From Bacillota bacterium (GTDB taxonomy: Bacteria; Bacillota; Clostridia; Lutisporales; Lutisporaceae): a DNA stretch of 6,398 nt. Positions 1 to 6,196 of the stretch are shown here, piece by piece. Positions within the stretch are counted from its first letter, which is position 1, and the number at the start of each line of letters is the position of its first letter. Location: NCBI GenBank assembly GCA_023405875.1, contig JAEXXN010000002.1, positions 1-6,398 of the forward strand, given 5' to 3'. The position numbers and the translations under genes were made by a program. Below the pieces are notes generated by a model that saw nothing but the letters and a program-made list of their open reading frames with translations, was not told the origin of the DNA and ran no database searches.

Positions 1-885
1 GACGGCGAATATATAAAAATAAGAAATGGAAATTCCGATACGATAAACTCTTATAATATAAGCTCTATAAAAAACAAGGTTATCTATGTAGACAAAGCCA
101 CAGGGGGAGGAACCGAAAAATTTGACTTGAAATCAGGTAATGTATTTGTATCCGGAGAGCTGAAGGGAGTCCTGACAATTGCAGCTGCCAATGATATATA
201 TATAACCTGGTCTGATCCTACAAACTGGTATGATTATAACCCCAACAACCTCAGGGACAGGTATAACAAGCCCAATCAGCCGCCTATAAGCTACAGGTGG
301 TCCAATAATAACAGCTACAGTTATCCGGAAAATGGAGGAATAACGTACAGAAGCACCACCTTCACCCAATCCTTCAAGCCCTCCGGCAAGGATTACTTTA
401 TCAGGGAGGCCAACGGCAAGGATATGCTTGGGCTTATAGCAAACAACAACATACGTATCCTTCATTACGGATGGCCCAAGAAAGCCTATAACGGCAGTTT
501 AACGGATAACAACTGGAATTTTGAATGGGTATTGAAGGAATACGGCCATTGGGAACGGAGCAGGTGGGTAGTAGACTATTACCAATGGGACCCTTCCAGC
601 TATACCTATGATGTCGCACCAAAGGACGTAGACATATATTCCGCCATATTTGCAGTCAATGGGGGATTCGGGTATGAAACCTATGACAAAGGGCCCAAAA
701 AAGGAGATATTACTTTGTGGGGAAGCCTTACACAGCGGACCAGGCTCCCGGTCGGGCTTATTGCCACTACCGGCTACAACAAGAAATATTCTCATGACCC
801 GAGGATGTTCTACGATTATCCGCCCCATATACTGGAGCCTGTTAACGTAGGCTGGGAAATACATGATTGGAAGGAAATCAAATAG
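1..885 (+). CDS. C-terminal part of a PilX/DUF4900-like pilus-locus protein (5' truncated by window edge)
   Basis: The frame is open from base 1 to a TAG at 883-885, giving 294 residues with no start in view; the TTG at 127 is internal, because the protein pattern continues upstream of it. What is visible: a beta-solenoid-like stretch around residues 27-69 (VIYVD, then VFVSGELKG and LTIAAANDIYIT), an aromatic and Asn-rich insertion at about 70-145, a GLIANNNIRI strand near 144-153, a second repeat-like part near 215-255 (IYSAIFAVNGGF, LWGSLTQR), and a C-terminal DPRMFYDYPPHI segment ending in W-x-I-x-x-W-K-E. This order (strand repeats, 'G-L-I-A', 'D-P-R ... P-P' tail) resembles the C-terminal part of PilX/DUF4900-type proteins encoded in clostridial type IV pilus loci; I recognise it by pattern only. 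It lies 121 bp before pilM on the same strand, which supports a pilus role. The N-terminal membrane or prepilin-like segment expected for such a protein cannot be seen. The exact function is unknown. Confidence 0.75.
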   Translation, partial: DGEYIKIRNGNSDTINSYNISSIKNKVIYVDKATGGGTEKFDLKSGNVFVSGELKGVLTIAAANDIYITWSDPTNWYDYNPNNLRDRYNKPNQPPISYRWSNNNSYSYPENGGITYRSTTFTQSFKPSGKDYFIREANGKDMLGLIANNNIRILHYGWPKKAYNGSLTDNNWNFEWVLKEYGHWERSRWVVDYYQWDPSSYTYDVAPKDVDIYSAIFAVNGGFGYETYDKGPKKGDITLWGSLTQRTRLPVGLIATTGYNKKYSHDPRMFYDYPPHILEPVNVGWEIHDWKEIK

Positions 886-891
886 TGCATG

Positions 892-923
892 TTGAACGCG
901 CTTAAGATATAGCGCGAATTCAA
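892..923 (+). other. Intergenic stem-loop between the PilX-like gene and pilM
   Basis: CGCGCT (897-902) pairs perfectly with AGCGCG (911-916) around an 8-nt loop. The stem extends with TTGAA (892-896) and TTCAA (919-923) after a two-A bulge at 917-918. The sequence after it (AATAAAATC) has no T-run, so it is not a typical intrinsic terminator. Sitting 7 bp after the upstream stop codon, it could act as an RNA processing or 3'-end stabilising element, or as a weak attenuator. That role is inferred; the pairing is seen directly. Confidence 0.5.
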
Positions 924-967
924 TAAAATCAAGGAAGCATTTATACGAAATATGAATTATATATTTA

Positions 968-989
968 AAATGTTTTTCGCGAAATGTTT
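968..989. promoter_or_regulatory. Small palindrome inside a direct repeat, upstream of pilM
   Basis: A perfect 10-bp palindrome, TTTCGCGAAA (975-984), is overlapped by two copies of AAATGTTT (968-975 and 982-989) spaced 14 bp apart. It lies immediately upstream of the pilM ribosome binding site, where a bound protein or RNA structure could affect expression. No convincing -35/-10 pair was found in the 886-1006 gap, so pilM may be transcribed from upstream. Chance in an AT-rich spacer is possible. Confidence 0.25.
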
Positions 990-993
990 AGAA

Positions 994-1000
994 TGGAGGT
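994..1000 (+). promoter_or_regulatory. Ribosome binding site that fixes the TTG start of pilM
   Basis: TGGAGGT is a near-perfect Shine-Dalgarno sequence. GGAGG ends 7 nt before the TTG at 1007-1009. It supports the unusual TTG start, and the protein then begins with the charged/aromatic residues and IDFG motif expected at the PilM N-terminus. Confidence 0.85.
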
Positions 1001-1006
1001 TTTTAT

Positions 1007-2074
1007 TTGAAAGGGTTCTCGTTGTTCAACAAAAGTATAACGGCTATTGATTTTGGCTCCTATGAAACAAAAATAATAGAAGGTAAACAGGAAAGAGACG
1101 GTATAACAATAAAAAAGGCATTTTCTTTCATAACTCCTCCAAACTCGTATGATAACGGATACATAAGGGATGAGTCAAAATTGGCGGATGCGGCAAAAGA
1201 GGAGCTTAAAAGGAACAATATCTCAAACAGCAGCTGCCATATTACCATAAAGAGCACAGCCGTATTGATAAGGGAGATACTGTTTCCAAGCCTGAGCAGC
1301 AAGGAGCTGGAAGGGCTGTTGAGCTACCAGCTGTCGGAGTATCTGCCGATGGACTTCAGCAAGTACATCATTCAGCACAAGGTCATAGAAAAAGTGACGG
1401 TAGACGACAAGGAAAAGCTGAATACTCTGGTGGTAGCGATACCCAAGGAAATTGTGGATATGCACTACAGCTTTGTAAAGGAGCTTGGCCTGAAGCCTGA
1501 TATAATGGACTATCAATCCAATGGGGCAGGGAAGCTTTTGAAGTATTCCGGAAGCATAAACAGCCGGATAACGCCCTCGGAGAAGTCTATTGCAGTAATT
1601 GACCTGGGCTACAGCAGCTCCAATGTGACTATAATAAGCAAAGGCATAGGCAAGCTCAACAGGGTAATTGACAGCGGAGGGCAAAGTTTGGACAGGAATA
1701 TTTCCAATCTTGTGAGCATGAGCGCCGGGAACCTGCTGATCTACAAGCAGGTGATAGAGGATGTCAGCGTGGTTGAGGAAGGCTATTCTGATCAGAACAG
1801 GTATACAAATATTGTCAAAACAAGCCTTGAGAGCATAATGGATAAAATTGACAAGGTATTCAAATATTATGCCTCAAAGGGATCAGAGAATAAGCTTGAT
1901 ACTTTGCTTTTGCACGGCGGCTTATCAAGGATAAAAGGGATCGAAAAGCTTTTTACCGGTTATTTCAATATTCCCACTGTGGTTATGGAGAATACCGCTA
2001 AAATACATCTGGACGGGGATATCAACAAATATGCCAGCAGCATAGGTGCGCTGATCAGAGACGACGGAGTGTGA
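1007..2074 (+). CDS. pilM: Type IV pilus assembly protein PilM (actin-like ATPase fold)
   Basis: PilM is the cytoplasmic, actin/FtsA-like component of the type IV pilus inner-membrane platform; it binds the N-terminal tail of PilN and links the assembly to the motor. The 355-residue length is normal for the family. Visible motifs: phosphate-1 loop IDFGSYETK (residues 14-22), the family segment REILFPSLSSKELEGLLSYQ (89-108) followed by EYLP, phosphate-2 loop VIDLGYSSSNVT (197-208), adenosine motif LLLHGGLSRIKGI (300-312), and a C-terminal YASSIGALI (342-350). There is no signal peptide or membrane segment, fitting a cytosolic protein. The start is TTG with a strong ribosome site 7 nt upstream. 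The stop is 4 bp before pilN, so the two genes are almost certainly co-transcribed. Pilus assembly, rather than competence or type II secretion (GspL-like), is preferred because separate pilM, pilN and pilO genes follow one another. Confidence 0.95.
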   Translation: MKGFSLFNKSITAIDFGSYETKIIEGKQERDGITIKKAFSFITPPNSYDNGYIRDESKLADAAKEELKRNNISNSSCHITIKSTAVLIREILFPSLSSKELEGLLSYQLSEYLPMDFSKYIIQHKVIEKVTVDDKEKLNTLVVAIPKEIVDMHYSFVKELGLKPDIMDYQSNGAGKLLKYSGSINSRITPSEKSIAVIDLGYSSSNVTIISKGIGKLNRVIDSGGQSLDRNISNLVSMSAGNLLIYKQVIEDVSVVEEGYSDQNRYTNIVKTSLESIMDKIDKVFKYYASKGSENKLDTLLLHGGLSRIKGIEKLFTGYFNIPTVVMENTAKIHLDGDINKYASSIGALIRDDGV

Positions 2075-2078
2075 TGAT

Positions 2079-2690
2079 ATGAGCGATATGAACTTTTTTT
2101 GCTCCTACAATAAAAAAAGTGAAAAGAAAGAAATTCAAAAATCCACAACTCTGATAAACGGAATTGTAATATTGATATTAGCAGGAATTATAACATATGG
2201 TACTATAAATATTCTGACGATAAGAAGGCTCAGTAATGAGATAACACTACTGGCCGCAGGCCTGGAGGCAGGCAGGCAAGATTCCAGGCTGTCTGATATC
2301 TTAGCCAAGGAGGGAGAGGTTACAGCTTTGACAGCAGAGCTTTCCAGGTTGTATGCCCTTGAAAAGGTGATAGATGACAGGGATATAGTCAATGAAAAGG
2401 TTTTGGAAGCCATAAGAGTCAATACTCCTCCCGACCTGTTCTTGAAGTCGGTGGCCATGAGCCTGGAAACGATCAGGCTTGAAGGCAAGTCAAAGGACAA
2501 GGGGTCAATAGCACAGTTTGCCCACAACCTGAGGCAGCTTGAGGGACTTGAAAGGGCTTTTGTACCGAGGGTCACTGATGAAAACGGCTACTACAGCTTC
2601 TATCTGGATATTAACTTAGCAGAGGCTGATTTAACGGATGACGGGACAAAGGAGGAGCTGACTGATGGAGCTGAAGCTGGAAAACAATAA
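2079..2690 (+). CDS. pilN: Type IV pilus assembly protein PilN
   Basis: PilN is a bitopic membrane protein; its short cytoplasmic tail docks into PilM and its extracytoplasmic ferredoxin-like domain pairs with PilO. The 203-residue product starts MSDMNFF, close to the conserved N-terminal 'INLLP'-type PilM-binding motif. One membrane helix lies at about residues 24-47 (INGIVILILAGIITYG). A predicted coiled coil spans about 48-98, and a ferredoxin-like domain spans about 102-180 (VLEAIRVNTPPDLFLKSV, IRLEGKS, IAQFAHNLRQLEGL, YYSFYLDINL). The tail after 181 is acidic. The ATG at 2079 has GGAG 9 nt upstream (2066-2069), inside the end of pilM; an ATG at 2088 is possible but has a poorer site. The 3' end overlaps pilO by 26 bp, suggesting translational coupling. 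Confidence 0.92.
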   Translation: MSDMNFFCSYNKKSEKKEIQKSTTLINGIVILILAGIITYGTINILTIRRLSNEITLLAAGLEAGRQDSRLSDILAKEGEVTALTAELSRLYALEKVIDDRDIVNEKVLEAIRVNTPPDLFLKSVAMSLETIRLEGKSKDKGSIAQFAHNLRQLEGLERAFVPRVTDENGYYSFYLDINLAEADLTDDGTKEELTDGAEAGKQ

Positions 2691-4026
2691 GCCTAAAAGA
2701 GGCCTGAACATCAGCAATAAAGAAAAAGGTCTTCTCCTGTTATTAGCTGCAGTTGTTCTCCTATGGTTATTCTACAGGTTTGTCCTGACTCCCCAGGAGG
2801 CTGCAATACAGCAGCTTAAAGCTGAAAAGGCAAGCTATGAAAAGGAACAGGTAAAGATACAGGAAATCCTTGCAAAAGAGAAAATTATTGAAAACCAATT
2901 GAACAGTGCCAGGTCGGAATACGAAAAAATGTCGCAGAAGTACTATTCAGGCGTGGACCAGCCGGAGCTTATGCATATGATAAACGGTATTGTCGACAAC
3001 AGCAAGCTTGAAATACCAAGCATGAGCTTTGAGGAGCCTGAAGATGCCGCACTGGAGGGGATTGATGCAAAGCTTTCCGGAGTGGCCCTGGCATACAGGG
3101 GGAGCTATTCCGACCTGGAGAATCTCCTGTCGCAGTTGAGAAACAGCCCCAAAAGACTTATCATAGAGCAATTATCCTTGGATAGGGAGGATCAGGATAC
3201 TATCAACGGGCAGCTTTCCCTGAACTCAATAGCCATAGGAGGCAGTGCTGCACAAAAGGACGGCTATTTTTACACCAACGGTTACTCGGCACAGGGCAAG
3301 GCTGATCCCTTTGAAGCGTTCCAGGGCTATGTGGAGGTAGCGGTGGATCCCGGTCAAGGGAGCGAGGAAAAGAGGGCCTTGCTGTCCGATCTGGAATCCG
3401 ATGCTGTATATTATATGTCAACCGATTCCGGTGTAACGGGAAATGTTGAAAGGATAGCGGGAGGCAAGTTCGGCAAAACCGCCATAAGGACTGAATTTTA
3501 CATATCCACCGGCTATCAGCCGGAAAGGGCTTATGTGGTACTGGACGACCAGAATATCGATATCAAGTATCCTCCGCCGGAAATAGGGATCTGGGCATAT
3601 TCCTACGGTTATTCCCCCGCCACGGTTGGAATGAGGTTCCGTAACCTGGACGGTGAAAAAATAGATATAAAGCTGACTGAAGGGGTCAACTGGATAGGCT
3701 GGAAATATATATCGGCTGCGCCTCCCCAGGATGTCAACCTGTATCCTTTGACACTTGACAGGGTTTATGTTGAGCTTGGACCAAACAAGGATGATTACGG
3801 CGTACTGCTTTTTGACCGTATTGAAGCAAGCTACCCGGAAAGCGATGAGAATGCGGTCGATCCTGACAATTTTGAGTTTTATGTGGTACAGCCGGGAGAT
3901 ACCCTTGCAGATATCAGTAAAAAATTCTACGGTACCGGGGCTCAGGCTGCAAAGCTGGCCAGGGACAACGGACTGGCCTCAAATGAGGTATTGGAGGCAG
4001 GCAAAGTGCTGGTCATCAGAAAATAA
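2665..4026 (+). CDS. pilO: Extended PilO-like protein with jelly-roll-like and C-terminal LysM domains
   Basis: PilO partners PilN in the membrane alignment subcomplex. Ordinary PilO is about 170-220 residues; this one is 453. Order of parts: basic cytoplasmic N-terminus, membrane helix about 22-41 (GLLLLLAAVVLLWLFYRFV), coiled coil about 44-92, and a PilO ferredoxin-like region about 98-192 (ELMHMINGIV, LAYRGSYSDLENLLSQLRN, INGQLSLNSI). Next come a linker with a PilP-like ADPF (213-216), a beta-rich domain about 238-390, and LysM about 404-452 (FYVVQPGDTLADISKKFYG ... NGL ... VLEAGKVLVI). The beta domain (PEIGIWAYSYG, INW-type VNWIGWKYIS, GVLLFDRIEASYP) resembles the jelly-roll domain at the C-terminus of phosphodiester glycosidase proteins, by pattern only. 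LysM binds the glycan of peptidoglycan and is on the outer side here. The start at 2665 has GGAGGAG (2651-2657) within pilN. Identity as PilO rests on order and topology more than on sequence. Confidence 0.85.
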   Translation: MELKLENNKPKRGLNISNKEKGLLLLLAAVVLLWLFYRFVLTPQEAAIQQLKAEKASYEKEQVKIQEILAKEKIIENQLNSARSEYEKMSQKYYSGVDQPELMHMINGIVDNSKLEIPSMSFEEPEDAALEGIDAKLSGVALAYRGSYSDLENLLSQLRNSPKRLIIEQLSLDREDQDTINGQLSLNSIAIGGSAAQKDGYFYTNGYSAQGKADPFEAFQGYVEVAVDPGQGSEEKRALLSDLESDAVYYMSTDSGVTGNVERIAGGKFGKTAIRTEFYISTGYQPERAYVVLDDQNIDIKYPPPEIGIWAYSYGYSPATVGMRFRNLDGEKIDIKLTEGVNWIGWKYISAAPPQDVNLYPLTLDRVYVELGPNKDDYGVLLFDRIEASYPESDENAVDPDNFEFYVVQPGDTLADISKKFYGTGAQAAKLARDNGLASNEVLEAGKVLVIRK

Positions 4027-4030
4027 CGGG

Positions 4031-4040
4031 AAAGGGTGAT
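4031..4040 (+). promoter_or_regulatory. Ribosome binding site deciding the start of the SLH protein
   Basis: AAAGGGTGAT matches the extended anti-Shine-Dalgarno complement AAAGGAGGTGAT apart from two missing bases. It favours the ATG at 4045, just downstream, over the in-frame GTG at 4036, which lies inside this site. Starting at 4045 also gives a cleaner signal peptide (MKLKFRS...). Confidence 0.6.
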
Positions 4041-4044
4041 AGGG

Positions 4045-5943
4045 ATGAAGTTAAAATTTAGAAGTATCGCAGCTATTATGGCTATATTGTTTACCTTGAC
4101 GCTGTTTCCCGGAGCTTCGGTATTTGCCGCACCTGCCGATGAAGAGGATGGATACAGGGACGGCTACAGCGCAGGCTGGACAGACGGTATGGAAGCCGCC
4201 TGGGACGACCTGGACGAGGGCAACAGGAAAAGCTACAGCAAGGCATTGCCAAGTAACTCTGAAATAAAGGAAATGTACGAGCTGGATGAGGAAAGCAACG
4301 ACTATGAGAAGGGCTTCCTGTCAGGCTACAGGGCCGGCTTCAGGGAGGGCTACGAATTCGGATATGAAAATCCCGAATCAGGGGCGGTATCACAGATACC
4401 CTATGATGAGGAATTAGGCTATTCAATGGGTGAAATCAACGGCAGACTGGATTATTTTGCGGGTAAGGACAATGCATGGAATCTTACCGTTCCTTCCAAG
4501 ACGGATATCCTTTATATATTCGGACTTATTAAGGAATCTGAAGCTTACAAGAACGACTTTGTCGCCAATTTCAGAACCTTTTACAGGAAGGGCTATGAAT
4601 ACGGGTACAGAAGCGCAAAGTATGCACCCATGCAGACTGACCTGGAGCAGGGAGGCGAGGATGGAAAGCAATTCGGAGAGCTTTTGGGTGGGAACTACGG
4701 CAGAAAGGACTATTATGCCGGCTATTCCAGCCTATGGGACAGGAACCTTCCTAAAGATAGTGAGATAGAAGATTTGTTCCAGCTCAGGAAGGACTCTGAG
4801 GACTATAGGTATGCATTTCTTTCAGCCTTCAAGACAGCCTATAAGGCAAAGTATGAGGAAGCCTACAGAAAAGCAAATGTGGACAACAGCCTGCTGCTGT
4901 TCGGGCAGGGCTATGAGCATGGCAAGGAGGTCGGAACCATTAAGGGCGAAAGCCTGGCCAAGCTGGACCGTGCCATGAACCTGACCAATAATGATACAAG
5001 AAATAATATCAGTGACAAGGATATAATAAAGGAATTCATGCTGTTCAATGAGCATGTAAGGTACAGGGACGGCTTTATAAGCGGTTACAGGGAAGGTCTG
5101 AAGACCGGATATCTGAACGAATACCAGGGTGCAAACCTTGAATATGCATCAAACAAGGTAGTTACCGAAATCGTACCCATAAGCGGCGCGGAGGTAGCTT
5201 CCGGGGATGAGCTTGTGCTGCTGACCATAGAAAAAGGGATATTCTTCAACGATACTGTTGTTACAATAGACCAGATGGTAGAAAACAACAGTACTGTGAA
5301 GCTGCCCTCTTCAGACAGGATGACAAGGGCATCGGAGCTTTATACCGTATCCCTTTCCAACTACAGCGGAAGCATAAGGCCTGATAAGACCGTAGAGCTG
5401 AAATTCGATTACTATGGTCCTGACAACGGCGGAATATACAAGTATACCAAGGATGGCTGGACATATCTGCCCAGCAAGATCACCCAGGAAGGTATATCTA
5501 CAAAAATCAGCTCTAAGGCCATCAACAAGAGCATCAATACCTATGCGGTATTTATAGATGAAGCGGCCTGGAACCCCCCCGACCTGAGAGGAAACTGGGC
5601 GAGGGACGAAATCATTGCATACCTGAGAAGAGGAATGGTAAATGCATTCCCGGACAAGACCTTCAGGCCTGACTTTCCACTTACCCAGGGCCAGGCAGTA
5701 GCCTGGATAAACAAAGTGTATAAGACCCAGCTGTCTGAGCCCAAGGCTCCAGACACACCTGTTACCTATACTGCACTTGAAGGACTGATGAAACAGGCAA
5801 CAGGGAACAAGGATTTCCGCTGGTCGGTAATAGCAGAAAATATGGCTGTCAACAAGGATAAGAGGTCCAATAGCTACAGCTCAATGAGCAAAACAGTTAC
5901 AAGAGCTGAAGCTATATACATGCTGTATTATTTGAATGAATAA
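4045..5943 (+). CDS. Secreted protein with four GX3-rich repeats, beta-rich domain and C-terminal SLH-like modules
   Basis: 632 residues; no named gene is recognised. Order: Sec signal peptide 1-28 (MKLKFRS, hydrophobic core, VFA cleavage site); four degenerate repeats of about 80 residues (36-362); a beta-rich domain about 371-505 (SGAEVASGDELVLLTIEKG, SLSNYSGSIRPDKTVELKF, YTKDGWTYLP, INTYAVFID) resembling the ZU5-like domains found beside SLH modules; and SLH-like module 513-560 (LRGNWARDEIIAYLRRG, FPDKTFRPDFPLT). A second, weaker module runs about 573-632 and ends in TVTRAEAIYMLYYL. SLH modules bind pyruvylated secondary cell wall polymer, so the mature protein is probably exported and wall- or S-layer-attached. 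It begins 18 bp after pilO and is followed by the operon terminator, so it is probably expressed with the pilus platform and may be an envelope accessory of it. It could also be a general S-layer-associated protein that happens to be in the operon. The function of the repeats is unknown. Three SLH modules are usual, and fewer are seen here. Confidence 0.9.
   Translation: MKLKFRSIAAIMAILFTLTLFPGASVFAAPADEEDGYRDGYSAGWTDGMEAAWDDLDEGNRKSYSKALPSNSEIKEMYELDEESNDYEKGFLSGYRAGFREGYEFGYENPESGAVSQIPYDEELGYSMGEINGRLDYFAGKDNAWNLTVPSKTDILYIFGLIKESEAYKNDFVANFRTFYRKGYEYGYRSAKYAPMQTDLEQGGEDGKQFGELLGGNYGRKDYYAGYSSLWDRNLPKDSEIEDLFQLRKDSEDYRYAFLSAFKTAYKAKYEEAYRKANVDNSLLLFGQGYEHGKEVGTIKGESLAKLDRAMNLTNNDTRNNISDKDIIKEFMLFNEHVRYRDGFISGYREGLKTGYLNEYQGANLEYASNKVVTEIVPISGAEVASGDELVLLTIEKGIFFNDTVVTIDQMVENNSTVKLPSSDRMTRASELYTVSLSNYSGSIRPDKTVELKFDYYGPDNGGIYKYTKDGWTYLPSKITQEGISTKISSKAINKSINTYAVFIDEAAWNPPDLRGNWARDEIIAYLRRGMVNAFPDKTFRPDFPLTQGQAVAWINKVYKTQLSEPKAPDTPVTYTALEGLMKQATGNKDFRWSVIAENMAVNKDKRSNSYSSMSKTVTRAEAIYMLYYLNE
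4150..5130 (+). repeat. Four tandem degenerate protein-coding repeats (about 81-87 residues each)
   Basis: Units start near 4150, 4414, 4660 and 4906. Each has a first half with G-x3-G-x3-G spacing (GYRDGYSAGWTDG; GYSMGEINGRLD; GKQFGELLGGNYG; GYEHGKEVGTIKG). The second half has the form [LVI]P-x2-[ST][ED]I-x3-[FY]-x-L-x3-S-x2-Y-x3-F-x3-[FY]-x3-Y-x2-x-YE-x2-Y. The clearest anchors are LPSNSEIKEMYEL (4246), VPSKTDILYIFGL (4489), LPKDSEIEDLFQL (4747) and ISDKDIIKEFMLF (5008), spaced 81, 86 and 87 codons. The DNA copies are too diverged to be recent duplications. The regular GX3 and aromatic spacing predicts packed helices, recalling the deca-GX3 motif of Yae1/Lto1 proteins; that resemblance is a pattern match only, not claimed homology. 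Confidence 0.85.
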
Positions 5944-5947
5944 AAGC

Positions 5948-5984
5948 AAAAATCAGCGGACATCTATCTCCGCTGATTTTTTTT
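5948..5984 (+). terminator. Intrinsic terminator of the pilMNO-SLH unit, possibly bidirectional
   Basis: AATCAGCGGA (5951-5960) pairs perfectly with TCCGCTGATT (5969-5978) around an 8-nt loop, and the stem extends through further A-T pairs. It is followed by eight T residues (5977-5984). It begins 5 bp after the SLH gene stop codon. Read on the minus strand, the same hairpin is followed by TTT-GC-TTTT, so it could also have terminated the minus-strand gene whose remnant lies at 6044-6196. Confidence 0.93.
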
Positions 5985-6043
5985 CTATCATTCTGAACAC
6001 ATTGATGAAGTAGCTTAAGACTTTACCCTTCCCTCAGAGTGTG

Positions 6044-6196
6044 TCACTGCCTGCGTTCAGACACCATCGGCAGAGCCTTTGTTTTAACTGTTGCCCTGCT
6101 GCTTTCATAAATTATATTGCCGCTAATATCAAAGCCCTTGACGTAATAGGTATACGTCCCTCCCGGGTCCCGATTTCGATTTGTACAATTGTAAAT
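6044..6196 (-). pseudogene. Remnant of the C-terminal end of a fibronectin type III (FN3) domain protein
   Basis: On the minus strand the frame is open from 6196 down to a TGA at 6044-6046. It encodes about 50 residues with no usable start codon before the FN3 motif. The peptide contains GGTYTYYVKGFDISGN followed by SSRATVKTK, which is the F- and G-strand pattern of an FN3 domain (Y-x-Y-x-V-x-A-x-D-x-x-G-N ... V-x-V-x-T). The tail ALPMVSERRQ ends the protein. Just upstream the frame hits TAA (6197-6199), and the DNA turns into AT-rich sequence without coding character, so the rest of the gene is lost. FN3 modules are common in clostridial secreted cell-wall proteins and glycosidases. The reading is by eye; the motif is short, but its ending next to a hairpin usable in this direction supports a true former 3' end. 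Confidence 0.6.

Noticed and set aside
133..864. Several minus-strand open frames across the PilX-like gene
   Set aside because: They mirror the + strand coding frame, lack ribosome sites and show no recognisable motifs.
886..1006. A c-di-GMP (GEMM) riboswitch controlling the pilus genes
   Set aside because: Such switches are known before pilus genes, but the conserved GEMM core sequences are not present in this gap or in 5985-6398.
2665..2690. pilN/pilO overlap as a sign of a frameshift or fused gene
   Set aside because: pilO has its own strong ribosome site (2651-2657) and a proper N-terminus, and pilN is of normal length; this is ordinary translational coupling.
3755..4039. A + strand open frame overlapping the 3' end of pilO in another frame
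   Set aside because: It lies wholly over the jelly-roll/LysM coding sequence, which has clear domain motifs, and has no ribosome site.
4036..4044. GTG at 4036 as the start of the SLH protein
   Set aside because: It lies inside the best ribosome site (4031-4040); ATG 4045 is correctly placed after that site and gives a standard signal peptide.
4150..5130. A CRISPR array or DNA-level tandem repeat
   Set aside because: The periodicity exists only at protein level with codon-by-codon divergence inside an open coding frame; no identical short repeats with spacers occur.
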